From Undaria pinnatifida (Eukaryota > Sar > Phaeophyceae > Laminariales > Alariaceae): a stretch of 64,000 bases of DNA. The position numbers and the translations under genes are program-made. Position 1 is the first letter of the stretch, and each line of letters opens with the position of its first letter. This document shows, piece by piece, positions 50,946 through 62,020 of this stretch. Below the pieces are notes generated by a model. It had not been told where the DNA came from and ran no database searches. It worked only from the letters and a program-made list of their open reading frames with translations. The stretch is from assembly GCA_012845835.1 (NCBI GenBank), contig JABAKD010000028.1, positions 503,501-567,500 on the forward strand, in the 5' to 3' direction.

Positions 50946-51064
50946 TTAATATGAGTACGGGTACTAGGCATTGTACTCAAGATATGCTGCCGAGTTGGTG
51001 TTTCTGTACGTATCCATGTACCCTGATATGAACTAATTGAAGATCGTGTAGATTAATATGACAA

Positions 51065-52085
51065 AAAAAAAACACACTCCAGCTGTGAGATCGAAGATTT
51101 CCTCGAAACTCATCTTTGCAAGCTGTGTGCGATACTCCGATCGCGCGTATTACTGGGTGTGTGTCCTCAATAGAATATAGGTAGGCGGCGACTCCCCTTG
51201 GAACTACAGTGTAGCTTGTACCGGGGTCAACAGGGTGATGTTAATCAGTCTGTGCGCGGAAACAAATCAGTCTGTGCGCAGAAACTATAAAACCCGCTTT
51301 TGAGGGGGGCAAAATCTGACAGCTGTGGAAGGAAATGCATCAGTTCATCACGTGGGGGCCGGGGTTTAAACAAGAGGGAGCGGGGGGGGGGGGGGGGGGC
51401 AACTTAATTTGTGGGCGGAAACTACAAATCCTTGAAGGGGACAAATCTGACGGTTGTGGAAGGAATGCATCAGTTTATCATGTATATCCTGTAAGTCGTA
51501 AAACCGGTGAGGAGAGGAAAGGGCGGAGTGTTCGAAAGGGGTGGGGGGGAGGGGGGGATTTCTAACAGCTTTAGGTCGTATAAATGCATACTTAGTATTT
51601 GTTAGGAGCTTGCTATACGCGTGGTGCTAGGCGGTGATGCGGGTGGTGGGGAAGGAGGGGGCGTTGGGGGGGGGAGGCGGGGGGGTATGAGTTGGAGCTA
51701 CGGCATGGATGGCTAGAAAGATAATGAGGTGATATCAACTGTCTGGTAGTGTTTATTACTCTGGCAGATTTTGATGATAGGCGTGGCGGCGGGAGAGAAC
51801 AAAACAAGGGGGGGTGGGCGATGGGGGGGGGGGGGGAAGGATCATACCCCTTTAGGTCGCATGAATGTTTACCTGGGAGGAACTTTACTATGCGTGCTAG
51901 GTCTAGGCGATGGTGCGGGTGGTGGGGAAGGAGGGGGCGGGGGGGCGAAAATAAATGAATTGGAGCTACGGCATGGGTGGTTGGATAGGTAATTACGTGA
52001 TATCACTTGCCTGGTAGTGTTTATTTTTCTAGCAGATTTGGTTTTAGGTGGGGCGGCGGGGGAGGGGGGGGGGGGGGGGGGCTGT
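51065..52085 (+). repeat. R1 composite repeat, forward
   Basis: Terminal module 51065-51165, then body modules with GGGGACAAATCTGACGGTTG, ATGCATCAGTTTATCA, GTAAGTCGTAAAACCGGTGA and G runs. Later modules (51600-52085) share GGTAGTGTTTATT and GGCAGATTT.GAT. Confidence 0.8.
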
Positions 52086-52209
52086 TTTTTGCGTGTGTGT
52101 CAGGGGGGGGGGCGGGGGGACAACGGCCCTTTAGGAATCTCCCGTATATTCCAACAACCAGGCCTGGCTATTTATATGAATGACCTTTGGTTTGTGTTTT
52201 TTTGGGGGT

Positions 52210-52560
52210 ATTTCTCAGCTCCAGTGTGACTGGAGCCTGTCCTGACCACGGACTTGATTACGCGAGTTGATGTGAGAACAACACCATGAACACGAGACAA
52301 CAAATTTGGAACAATCATGTAGAACTGCTGTGGTACACAAAGTGTTATAGCTGGTGTGTTATTTTACATGGATCGCAAGATAAAACATTCCAATCCAATC
52401 GACAGGTGCAACCACGTAGTTACCATGATTTTTTACCGTGCCGATGTGGGGCTCTGAGATCGCCAATTATGAGACAAGAGACACGTTTGCAAATACAACA
52501 AGCGAGGTGATGTGGCCATGCAATGCCACCACCACCATTGAACACGAGGGGGAGAAGTGC
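52210..52560 (-). repeat. Dispersed family F
   Basis: GTGACTGGAGCCTGTCCTGA, CCACGGACTTGATTACGCGA at one end; CGTTTGCAAATAC and GGTGATGTGGCCATGCAATG at the other. Similar blocks occur in 53190-53490 and 58900-59142. Confidence 0.6.
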
Positions 52561-53008
52561 AAATAATCGTCAGTGTTTTGAAAGGAACGCCTGATGTGCC
52601 CGCGCTCAATTACGTTACTTCGTTAGGCATAAGCTACTTCGTTTGGCAGAGGCTAGGAGGTGATCAGATTACTAATATACGATGGTGTCACCTGAGCTAT
52701 AGACAACCATTGGGGACCTTAGCCTTTTGGGTACACCTGCCCTAAAATCGAGCAACCATGTCTGGTTATGTAATCGAACATCCATGTCTGGCTATCTACA
52801 CCTCTATGTGGTAAGATGTGGGAAGATAACCATTGGGAGCGGTGGTATGTAGGTATACGGCGTATTACCATAATATGTTATATACTACAGGGATAGGGTA
52901 GTTGGAAAGCCGTACGATAGAACATTCGACACAGCACCAGCACCACTACCCCAACATTAGGCCTATTTTATCATGTAGTGACTGGTGCACCTACTACAAA
53001 AATGCCAT

Positions 53009-53097
53009 TTAACCCCTTTACAACTGGAAACCCGTTTTGGGGACAAAATTACTTGGATTTAGTATAGGGAGGGGTTCGGGGGCTCCAAAGGGGTTAA
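53009..53097 (+). mobile_element. TTAA MITE, 89 bp, best-preserved copy
   Basis: TTAACCCCTTTACAACTGG, AAACCCGTTTTGGGGACAAA, ATTACTTGGATTTAGTATAG, GGGCTCCAAAGGGGTTAA. Terminal CCCCTTT/AAAGGGG and TTAA on both sides. Confidence 0.9.
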
Positions 53098-53189
53098 GAC
53101 TAATAAATATTGCGTGCCAAACAGGATACGAAGGTACTATTGATATCAGCTGGCTGGGACGTACGTTACGGCGTTACACGCAATTACGC

Positions 53190-53490
53190 GTGACAAAACA
53201 ACCAGTGTCCGTGCCGATGGCTCCTAGAGCGGCGAGCTTCGAGGTCACACAACCACGAGACATGAGACAGTTAGTCAGAGATGCGCGTTGCAAATACGGC
53301 AAGGTGATGTGGTCATGCAGTGCCACCTGAAATGAACACGAGGGTAAAAATACGCAACAAATCAGCACACAGGCCTAATGTTATTGAAAAAGCTTGTTCA
53401 TTATTATTGTTGTTGTTCTTGTCACATTAACTCGCATAACCAAGTCCGCGGCCACAGGACAGGCTCCAGTCGCTCTGGAGATGAGGAATA
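53190..53490 (+). repeat. Dispersed family F copies, head and reversed tail
   Basis: 53262-53330 has GACATGAGACAGTTAGTCAG, AGATGCGCGTTGCAAATACG and GGTGATGTGGTCATGCAGTG. 53420-53480 has the reversed GGACAGGCTCCAGT. Confidence 0.6.
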
Positions 53491-53772
53491 CCCTAGGGGC
53501 AAACATAAACAACCCGAGGTGGTTCACGCATATATCACAGCTGACGCAATTCATGCCTCCACCAGAAGCATATAAAAGTGAAATCGGGAGTCAGTCTACG
53601 ATGTGCCAGGTCTATACCTGGTGCACACGTCTCATTACTCGCGCCTGGAAAAACCGACTATACTGCTTGCCACCCAAGAAAGACTACCACGTAAATATTA
53701 CACGTAGTATTTATCACTACGCATGCGCACGACAGACGCAAGTCAATTGGAAAGAAGAAACAAAGAACAAAC

Positions 53773-54060
53773 AAGAAGAGAAAGGAAAGGAAAGAAAAGA
53801 GAAGAAAGCGACAAAAATTTATGCACCTTCAACTACGTTACTTCGTTCGGCATAAATCCGAAGGCAACCATGAAGACGGTACGCACGTAGAAAAAATACA
53901 TTGGAAGGCTACCATGAAGAAGAGAAAGGAAAGGAAAGAAAAGAGAAGAAAGCGACAAAAAATTATGCACCTTCAACTACGTTACTTCGTTCGGCATAAA
54001 TCGGAAGGCAACCATGAAGACGGTACGCACGTAGAAAAAATACATTGGAAGGCTACCATG
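53773..54060 (+). repeat. Tandem duplication, 143 bp x 2
   Basis: AAGAAGAGAAAGGAAAGG is found at 53774 and 53917. The units are almost identical and both keep the CAACTACGTTACTTCGTTCG block. Recent. Confidence 0.92.
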
Positions 54061-54364
54061 AAGACGGTGCGTACGTAGTATCCTACCAGTAAGCACTATT
54101 AGTATTATAGGTTGGTGTGGTAAACGTTACTGCTGTTGCGTGTTTTCACTATTTGTGGACTAGATTTGGTTTTCGTCCGACAGCAGGACGGCGGTGCCTT
54201 ATCCTGTTTTTACTTACAGCTTCCCGCGCCCATGTTTCGGGTAGGCTAAATCTTAATGGGATTTACCAGGTAGGAATTGGGTTGGGAAGTTTTTGACACC
54301 AAACAATCTTGAATTCAGAGTTGCTACTGGAGCCATATATATCAACTGATATATATATATATAT

Positions 54365-55075
54365 ACAACCGCTCCGCTCCGCGGGCGGCTGACGCCGCCC
54401 GCTGCGCTCGCGCAAGGAAGATTTCGACTAAATGTGAAGGGGGCAGAGAGAAGAGGCCCATTATTTAGTGCAACTAGCGATTGGATAATGCCAAGAGATA
54501 CTTGTGCGGAGCTGATTGCCCTGTCTGTGCTGTGCTATTTGTTGGCGATGTCACGTTCTGATCGGCAGAAGCTCGGGTGTAATTTGCGAAGAAAAAATTG
54601 CAAAGAGAACCGAGATGGAGAACAAAATCAACGACGAAAGCAAAAAGACGAGTACACGCACGTACGACCGGTACCTGGTACCTGGTACTTCGCCTAATAT
54701 CTGGTGGTACTCTGTGTGGTTCTAAAAAAGGCGCAGGACTCCGCTCCGCGGGCGGCTGACGTCGCCCGCTTCGCTCGCGCACGGAAGAATGCAACTGAAA
54801 CATATGTCAAGGGGGCAGGAAGAAGAGGCCCGCGATTATTTGGTGCGAATATCGAATTGATAATAATGCCAAGAGTTGCTTGTGCAGAGTTAATCGCCCT
54901 GCGCTGTGCTGTGTGCTTGTTCATGTCACGTTCTGAACGGCAGTACGTATGCTATTTGCGGGGGAGGGGGGGGGGGGCATGGGGACCGAGGGAGGAAAAT
55001 CAACTGAAGAAAGCAAAAAGACGAGTAAACAACGCGTACATAAACCTGGTACCTGTATCATACCTGGTACTACTA
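54365..55075 (+). repeat. Tandem duplication, about 350 bp x 2
   Basis: CTCCGCTCCGCGGGCGGCTG, GAGAAGAGGCCC, CTTGTGC.GAGCTGATTGCC and ACCTGGTACTT occur twice in order, with about 20% divergence. Confidence 0.8.
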
Positions 55076-55565
55076 CTGCTATATGTTCAAAAGAACGTAC
55101 AGCGCCGCACAACACAGCACCGCAAAACGAAGGGCGGGGCACGGCACCGCACTGCGCTGCGCTGTGCTGCTGAGCTATATATAGTCGGGCTGACCTTAGC
55201 TGGGGGTGCATTGTATACGATCCAACAACGTAATATGTACAACCGAACCTGGTGCATGTAGCATTAATAGTACCGGTACGTGGTATGATACTTCGAATGT
55301 TACTGGCATGTATGTACGAACTAGTAAAAGTACAGCAAAACACGCAGCATGGCGAAGCACGGCAAAGCACGGCAAAGCACACGGCGCTGCGCTCTGCTGC
55401 GCTAGCGCTGTGGTGCGCGACAGAGCTCAGCTGCAGGGCACGGCAGGGCATCGCAGGGCACGGCACTGCACGGCGCTGCGCTGCTGAGCTATAGCGCTGC
55501 GGTGGGGTGCTGGGCGATATCTCAGCTGATGAAACTTCGCGCCAAGTACAAAACATATTATAAAA

Positions 55566-56290
55566 AATGAAAATACACTCCAGCTGTGAGATCGAAGATT
55601 TTGTCGAAACTCATCTTTGCAAGCTGTGTGTGATACTCCGATCGCGCGTATTACGGGTTGTGTGTCCTCATTAAGGATATAGCTCGGCGACTCCCCTTGC
55701 AACTACAGTGTAGCTATCAGGGTCAACAGGGTGATGTTAGTCTGTGCGCGGAAACTATGAAACCCGTTTTATGAGGGGGACAAAATCTGACAGCTGTGGA
55801 AGGAAATGCATCCGTTTATCAAGTGAATCCTGTAAGTCGTATAACCGGTGAGGGGAGGGCGGAGTTTTGAAGGGCGTGGGGGCCTGGGTTTGATCAAAAG
55901 GGAGCGGGGGTGGGGGGGGGGGGGGGGGACGGGCGGGGCAGCTCAATTTGTGCGTGGAAACTATAAATCCTTTAAGGGGATGAATCTGACGGTTTTGGAA
56001 AGCATGCATCAGTTTATCATGGGGGGGCGGGGGCGGGACGGGCGGGGCAGCTCAATCTGTGTAGAAACTATAAATTTTTTCAAGGGGATAAATCTGACGG
56101 TTTTGGAAAGAATGCACCAGTTTATCATGTATACGATCCTGTAAGCCGTACGTACAACCAGTGAGTAGAGGGCGGAGTGTTCGAGGGGGTGGGGGTGGGG
56201 TGGGGGGTGGGGAGGTGGGGGGTGGGGGAGGGGGGGAAGGTGGGGGGGGGGGGGGGGGGGGGAGGGCTTTAGGTGGCATAGATGAGATAT
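55566..56290 (+). repeat. R1 composite repeat, most complete forward copy
   Basis: AAATACACTCCAGCTGTGAG, CTTTGCAAGCTGTGTGTGAT, GCGCGTATTACGGGTTGTGT, GTGTAGCTATCAGGGTCAAC, then three body modules with CAAAATCTGACAGCTGTGGA and G runs, closing in a mixed G/T tract. Confidence 0.85.
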
Positions 56291-56750
56291 TGTGTAAATT
56301 AAAGAAAAGCTAAAGAATGACCGTTCCGAAAGTAATGCAAAGGCGGCAAATTAGCGGCAATTGGTAGGAAGTTCAACTTTTACTATTAATAAACAAAAAG
56401 GAAGAAATAATCGCGAAAAGGTTCAAAATCGTGTTGGCAGAAAAACCAAATTTGCAGGAAGGAGCTGAAAGGTCAAGAAACAACTGGCAAAACGAGCAGA
56501 AACAAAAACAATAAAGGCCGAGCAAGAAACCAAAGAAAATCTGGACCGTTCCGCAAGTAGTCCGACCCCGGAAATGCCAGGGATGCACCAACCGAGCACT
56601 TTCAGCAGAAATAAGTTAGTAAGTATATTTATATATTTATATTTATTGTTGTTGCTACAATAGCAAGAGCAGTAACATGAGCACAATGGGTATTAATAGT
56701 TCAATTAGCTCATTAGACTGCTCAGAGTTGCTGCTGGAGCCATCCATATT
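56290..56750. other. AT-rich spacer, nothing recognised
   Basis: No gene or named repeat seen. Confidence 0.4.
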
Positions 56751-56754
56751 ATAA

Positions 56755-56850
56755 AGAATGAAAATACACTCCAGCTGTCAGATCGAAGATTTCGTCGAAA
56801 CTCATCTTTGCAAGCTGTGTGTGATACTCCGATCGCGCGTATTACGAGTT
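56755..56850 (+). repeat. R1 terminal module
   Basis: GAAAATACACTCCAGCTGTC to GATCGCGCGTATTACG. Confidence 0.85.
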
Positions 56851-56863
56851 CATCCATATATAA

Positions 56864-57281
56864 CGTTTTGCTAAAAAGCAAGAGCAGAAAAAAGCTCCTG
56901 AATTCCTTACAATTCAGTTGGCTCATTACAATGCAAGGTACAGGCCTTCCTCTTGCTGCAAGCAGTTCAGTTGCTCAATTCAGTCAGTTTTCATACCGTA
57001 GGACGGTTCAGCAATAGGTTGCGCCAAAGAGATATCATGTTTGATTTTCGGATATCATGTTTGATTTTCGGATTTTCGTTTTTCATCATGTTTGATTTTC
57101 GGATTTTCGTTTTTCTCTTTGGCGCAAACTATTGCTGAACCGTCCTACGGTATGAATACTGACCGAATTGAGCAACTGAACTGCTTGGCAAGAGGAAGGC
57201 CTGTACCTTGCATTGTAATGAGCCAACTGAATTGTAAAGAATTATTGCTCCTTTTTTCTGCTCTTGCTTTTTAGCAAAACG
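56864..57281. repeat. Inverted repeat, 168-bp arms and 82-bp loop
   Basis: The left arm 56864-57031 begins CGTTTTGCTAAAAAGCAAGA. The right arm 57114-57281 is its reverse complement with a few differences (about 95% match). The loop holds three copies of ATCATGTTTGATTTTCGG. A reversed loop unit follows the right arm at about 57285-57320. No coding sequence. A transcript would form a long hairpin. Confidence 0.93.
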
Positions 57282-57715
57282 AAAAACGAAAATCCGAAAA
57301 TCAAACATGATATCCCAGGAACGAACTATCACACACCAGTACCTGGTACACAAAAAAAAAACAAAAAAATGAAATGTACTCCCCGGGAGGGGGGGCCGTC
57401 TCGAGCACTGCACACTACCACGCTGGCATATATGGCGCACGGCGAGCCGCCTCGCATTCCCAGTGCCAGAGAGGGGATATTTTCGTAATTTCCGGCAATT
57501 ACCCGTGTTTTCGGGGGAAACGAACATCGGAATCAGCTCGCTTTGAATTTCGGCTAAAATGGGGAGATGTTCAACAATCAACAAATCATAATGTCAAAAA
57601 AACAAAATGGACATCATCATGTACGGTAATATAAGGACTATTTAAATATAAATACGGATAAAATCGATCATTATATTTACGAACATGGTGCTCGTAGATG
57701 TCTAGAAGCGCGGCA

Positions 57716-57964
57716 TTAGCGTTTGAACATCATGACGAGGGGGGAGGGTCGGGCCGTGCGTCTGCGCAGACCCTCGACCTTGACAGCGGGACGCCCTGCA
57801 GTCCACCATTCCCACTCGGGAGCAAGGGTCCCGTCGACGGTCCACATCCATGATGCTAGGGGGGCTCCACGTAACATATAGGGCAAGCCGCGAAACCACA
57901 AAAGAAAACCAGGAGGTGGGAGATACGATTGTACCTCTCCTACGAAGAAATACCTAGCAAGCAT
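57716..57964 (-). CDS. Unassigned frame, 82 residues, Trp-rich
   Basis: ATG then LARYFFVGEVQSYLPPPG, FLLWFRGLPYMLRGAPLA, SWMWTVDGTLAPEWEWWT. Six Trp in 35 residues is unusual for random sequence. No family recognised. It points away from the SOD exon 0.6 kb to the right. It may be a terminal exon, since a TAA follows FKR. It is not present elsewhere in the window. Confidence 0.3.
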   Translation of the reverse strand: MLARYFFVGEVQSYLPPPGFLLWFRGLPYMLRGAPLASWMWTVDGTLAPEWEWWTAGRPAVKVEGLRRRTARPSPLVMMFKR

Positions 57965-58319
57965 GCAAGGGATAGTCTCAAACAGTATGGAACTTCGCCT
58001 TCAGCTAAACGCGTTCTGCAGAGCCGTTGTATGGATAGCGCGGGTATGTCACTTTGCTTTTTGCTCTCGGCGGCTCGTCTCACCTTGCGGAAAGTGTAAG
58101 ATTCGACAACTATGCATGTGAGCATGTGGTCTTGGCTGATCGGGTGATCGAGACCTAAAAAAGGTCTGTGGAAATCAAGGAGGCCGAAGCAAACCGGGGA
58201 TACATTACATACTCTAGAAAGGATAAACTGAAAACCCTGGAGGCCAAAGAGGAGAGGGGATAAATGGTGTTCTAGAGACCCCAAAATGCGGGATGAAGCC
58301 AGCGCAACCCCCCCTCTCA

Positions 58320-58380
58320 TTCCGACCGCACAGCTCCAGCCACACGAGATAACACAACAGCAACCTCTCACCTCGAAGCA
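58320..58380 (+). other. Possible 5' untranslated exon of the SOD gene
   Basis: The sequence ending CTCGAAGCAA|GTGAGT offers a donor 150 bp before the acceptor of the SOD exon. Its start is not defined. Confidence 0.3.
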
Positions 58381-58528
58381 AGTGAGTACGGAGCTCTTCC
58401 GTTAATGCTGTGTAATGTTTTTGCACAGGATCTACGGGACGCTACCGGGATGTCCGTTCAGCTCTCTGTTTTGCGGAAATCACTACGACCTATGCACCAA
58501 TATGTTCCTCTCTGCTTCGATTTAGCAG

Positions 58529-58627
58529 GAAGAACAGCAAGAAGCCACCACCTCCTCCATCATGTCCATCGTGCTTCCTGAACTCCCTTGGGCCAAGGAC
58601 TCGCTCGCCCCTCACATCAGCTCTGAG
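58529..58627 (+). CDS. First coding exon of an Fe/Mn superoxide dismutase
   Basis: After CGATTTAGCAG the exon runs 99 bp to GAG|GTGAGC. ATG at 58562 gives MSIVLPELPWAKDSLAPH then ISSE. L-P-.-L-P-.-A-.-D-.-L-.-P-H-I-S-.-E is the N-terminal signature of Fe/Mn SODs, which convert superoxide to peroxide and oxygen. The conserved sequence that should follow (T.EFH.GKHH, with the metal histidines) is not visible within the next 5.4 kb. Either the first intron is very long and the gene leaves the window, or this is a stranded fragment. Upstream codons in the same frame are open to the acceptor (EEQQEATTSSI). No obvious organelle signal. Confidence 0.65.
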
Positions 58628-58951
58628 GTGAGCGTGTGTGTATGGTGCCACTTTAGTGACAGTGCGCCCACCGAAACGACAGGCAAGGGCAGGAGATCGA
58701 TCTGTGCGCGAATCCTGCGAATGCCCCAAATCATTTTTTTATAAAAACTACCTGGTAACACTAAAAGACGTCGGCTGTTTAAAAAACAAGATAAATGGTG
58801 TATCAAGAACAGCCACGTATTACCAATAACAATCAAGAACCAAGAGCGTGTGGCATGTGAGACCTTGTTGTTGGTGGTGGTGTTTTTTTGCGTCTTCTTC
58901 ACGCACCTACATCCAGCACAAGAGCCCCCGTGCGGATGCCTCCTGTTAATA

Positions 58952-59142
58952 GAGAGACGAGCTCTGTGACCACAAACTGCCAGAAAGAGATACGCGTTAT
59001 TGCAAATACTGAGCGAGGCGAAGTGATTTGGCCATGCAACAATTCGAGAGACGAGCTCTGTGATCACTAACTACCAGAAAGAGATACGCGTTATTGCAAA
59101 TACTGAGCGAGGCGAAGCGATTTGGCCATATGCAATGATTCG
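58952..59142 (+). repeat. Family F block, duplicated in tandem (about 95 bp x 2)
   Basis: GAGAGACGAGCTCTGTGA, CCAGAAAGAGATACGCGTTA, TTGCAAATACTGAGCGAGGC occur twice. A reversed copy is near 62215-62345. Confidence 0.8.
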
Positions 59143-59169
59143 ATGCGAGTCGACGAGGGGAGAAATACC

Positions 59170-59395
59170 AACAACGCAGCTTGCAAAGATGACTGTTGAC
59201 CTGAAATTCGTCAAACTCACGGCTGACGTCCTTGAAAATCAGTTATAAAATAGCAGGGATGTGTAAGAACCGCTCCGCGCGGAGCGGTTTTTTCATCTCA
59301 TGTACCACGCAGCTTGCAAAGTTGAGTTTCAACCATGTCAACCGGCCGTACTCACAGCAGCTGACGTTTTTCAATTTTTCATAAAATCGCTGGGA
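59170..59395 (-). repeat. Two R1 terminal modules around a hairpin
   Basis: 59175-59250 and 59300-59395 each carry GCAGCTTGCAAAG.TGA, TCA.ACTCAC.GCTGACGT and an AT-rich end with ATAAAAT. Confidence 0.7.
59268..59293. other. Perfect GC hairpin followed by a T run
   Basis: A 22-base perfect palindrome (AACCGCTCCGC and its complement), then TTTTTT. Shaped like a bacterial terminator or a Pol III stop, but no transcript is known here. It also matches the GGAGCGG unit of the neighbouring satellite. Confidence 0.7.
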
Positions 59396-59690
59396 GCGGA
59401 TATCCGCCGCTAAAAAAATTCACAGATTACTATGGAGCGGATGGATATCCGCCGCTAAAAAAAATCACAGATTACTATGGAGCGGATGGATATCCGCGGC
59501 TACAGATTTCACGGATTGCTACGTACGGAGCGGATATCCACCCTTGAAAATGTCACGGAGTGGAGCGGACCGGATACCCGCTTGCGGGGAAGGTCGGAAA
59601 GTCACAGATTGTCACGGAGCGGATATCCGCGGCTATAAACGTCACGGATTATTGAGGAGCGGATATCCGTTACACGGTTTATTTCACGGG
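59388..59690. repeat. Palindrome-based satellite (GCGGATATCCGC)
   Basis: Units of about 48-60 bp: GGAGCGGATATCCGCCGCTA, AAAAAAT, CACAGATTACTATG. Each unit is centred on the self-complementary GCGGATATCCGC. Confidence 0.85.
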
Positions 59691-60404
59691 GCAGTTCATG
59701 TCAATCCGTCGAGTAAACCGCACAAAACCGCGGCGTTTCCCCACGGTGCACCGTAGCCATTAACCGTGAAAATGATACGGTTAACCGTGAAAACGATACA
59801 GATATCCGCGAGTGCATACCATTATGAAGTACGAAAGGACACGTTGTACTGGCGGATAAAATTGACTTTGTTGTTCGCACCTTGTGGCGCCCAACGCCCA
59901 GCACCGAAGGAGAATAAAGGTGAACATGTAAACGTTGCGCCCCTCGAGAAAACAAACGCAAACAAGAATATTGAATAATCACCACTTGAACATTTGCTGA
60001 TCATACAGCAGTACAGAGTGACGGGCGTCGGGGCAGCAGACGCGCAACAGCAGCAGCGTCTGATCCAGGACCCCGGCTCTCCACCACGAAAAAAGTCAAA
60101 AGCAGTGAAAACGTGAAACCAACTAAATCAACAGTGAACGAACAAGAAAACGACCACCTGTTCATGTTACGTTATTTACGCGGGGCGGGGGATGGATGCC
60201 GTCGCTATGGGCGCCATGCAAGGAATGCACTGTTATCGTATGAAGTCGTTCTACGGTAGGTTATCGAGCATTTTGAACAATTTCGACCGTGGGGAAACCG
60301 TGACTTTCAGCGGTTTGATCCGTGAGATATGCTACGGAGAGGGTCGAACCGCTCGGTACAAAAACCGCTTTTCATGGTTTCAACCGCGCAGTTATAATAA
60401 TACA

Positions 60405-60625
60405 CACGGGGCGGAGCGTTTTTTTTTTCATTGTCACGGAGCGGAGCGGATATCCGCACGTAGAGGAATTCACGGGTTATTGCGGAGTGGATATCCGCCC
60501 TTGAAAATGTCACGGAGCGGAGCGGATTTTTCTAGTGTGTTACGGGGCGGAGCGAATACCCGCCGCTACAAATGTCACGGAGCGGTGCGGTTTGATCGAA
60601 CCGCTCCGTATAAAACTGCACCGCG
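60405..60625. repeat. Second block of the GGATATCCGC satellite
   Basis: TCACGGAGCGGAGCGGATAT, CCGCACGTAGAGGAATTCAC and four further units. Confidence 0.8.
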
Positions 60626-60691
60626 GATATATTCTCACTCTGTACAAATCCCTGAGGAATAGCTGGAATCTTGTCGCATTAAAAATGAAGG

Positions 60692-60790
60692 AATGTATCG
60701 TAGTGGGGAGGGGGGAGAAGAGCCTGATTAGTGACGCCGGATCTGAGTTACGTCTAGGGGGCTAGGGAGGGAGAACAAGAAAAGAAAAGC
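60692..60790 (+). repeat. Family S body
   Basis: GTAGTGGGGAGGGGGGAGAA, GCCGGATCTGAGTTACGTCT. Matches the body of the SINE at 29780-30130. Confidence 0.65.
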
Positions 60791-61114
60791 ATAAGATGAT
60801 ATCGTAGAAGGGATGAGCAACAAAAAAAAAAAGAAGCCAATCGCAATTAAAGAGAGGGCAAAACATATGGAATGTTTTCCCCTACCCACCTACAAAGCTT
60901 CATTTGCTTGCGCTGAGATGCTCTGGTGCGGCGAACACGCACGAGTGCGTGCGTATCATAGTCGAGCGATCGCCGTTGTTGATTATTTTCACGATTACTG
61001 TCCAAAAAACGTGTAAAATCGCAAGGGTTGTCGGTCCGGTTCTGCCCGTCTGGTTCTGCGACCCGAGAATCCATTTCATTTTCGGATTCCGATACGCTAT
61101 TGTACGAGATGGCG
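60791..61114. other. No gene seen
   Basis: Short frames on both strands, none with a domain. Confidence 0.4.
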
Positions 61115-61117
61115 TAA

Positions 61118-61180
61118 GGCCAATTCTTACACTGTCGAATCCGTGAGTCGAAACGGGCCTTTTCCGACTAGACTTTTCGC
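61118..61180 (+). mobile_element. Solitary end of a Harbinger-like element
   Basis: TAA then GGCCAATTCTTACACTGTCG, CGTGAGTCGAAACGGGCC. Matches the left end of 62958-63688. The opposite end was not found. Confidence 0.6.
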
Positions 61181-61289
61181 CACGGGATAGATACTGCTGT
61201 ACTGATCCTCCTTATCGTCAGTCGAGTCGATTTCATAGTTTGCGCACATCGGACTAGTCAAGTCAGGTTAACTCAGTTTACCTCATTTT

Positions 61290-61475
61290 GTCGTAACTCA
61301 GCAGTAAGCTGACGGACCCATAACTCAGTTGTGCACACTGAGGGCTTGTGAGTTAAACATTGTAACCCAGTTATGCACACTCCCGGAACGTGAGTTGAAA
61401 GACGATATCTCAGTTATGCACACTCCCGAAACGCGAGCTAAAGACTATATATAACTCAGTTCTGCCACACTTTCC
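61290..61475. repeat. Tandem repeat, about 55 bp x 3
   Basis: AACTCAGTTATGCACACTCC, CG.AACG.GAG.T.AAGAC, with a drifting end. Confidence 0.75.
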
Positions 61476-61835
61476 TCATATTTTCGCAATGTGTGCCCAA
61501 TAATCTCTGCTGTGTTCGCAATCGGGCGCTAGCTGGCGTATCCTTCGGCTCCCGCCCGTGGTGGCGATGGCGCGAGCTCTCCCTCCCTACCGGCGGTCAC
61601 CGTGGCTACTCCAGCAGCACAAGCTGCTGTAGTATGCGGATGCGTGATTATGTCGAGTCAACTTTTTCCCTGGGATAAAGCGCGGTGTAGATAGCCTCCC
61701 GGGAAAAGTGAGACTTTCGCAAGCTCACCCACTGACAAACCCCGGGCCATGAGAAAGCAGCGTTCCGCTGGACTTGGTCCAGTTACCGTCCACGTTACCC
61801 GTTGGGGCCTTGGTCGTTGTGTGCTGTTTCTGATG
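61476..61835. other. No gene seen
   Basis: Contains a reversed copy of the 32340-32425 fragment at about 61500-61550. Confidence 0.4.
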
Positions 61836-62020
61836 ACAGCAGTAGCGGTGCCCGTACCACCACCATCGCCCCGGTACCCAATACAGACACGAACATGACA
61901 GCAGTAGTGGTGCCCGTACCACCACCATCGCCCCGGTACCCAATACAGACACGAACATGACAGCAGTAGTGGTGCCCGTACCACCACCATCGCCCCGGTA
62001 CCCAATACAGACACGAACCT
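61836..62020. repeat. 62-bp tandem repeat x 3
   Basis: GACAGCAGTAGTGGTGCCCG, TACCACCACCATCGCCCCGG, TACCCAATACAGACACGAAC, nearly identical units. The frame that crosses it (VLGTGAMVVVRAPLLLS repeated) is a repeat artefact. Confidence 0.95.

Noticed and set aside
59268-59293. Bacterial-type terminator
   Set aside because: The context is nuclear eukaryotic, and the hairpin shares its sequence with the neighbouring satellite unit.
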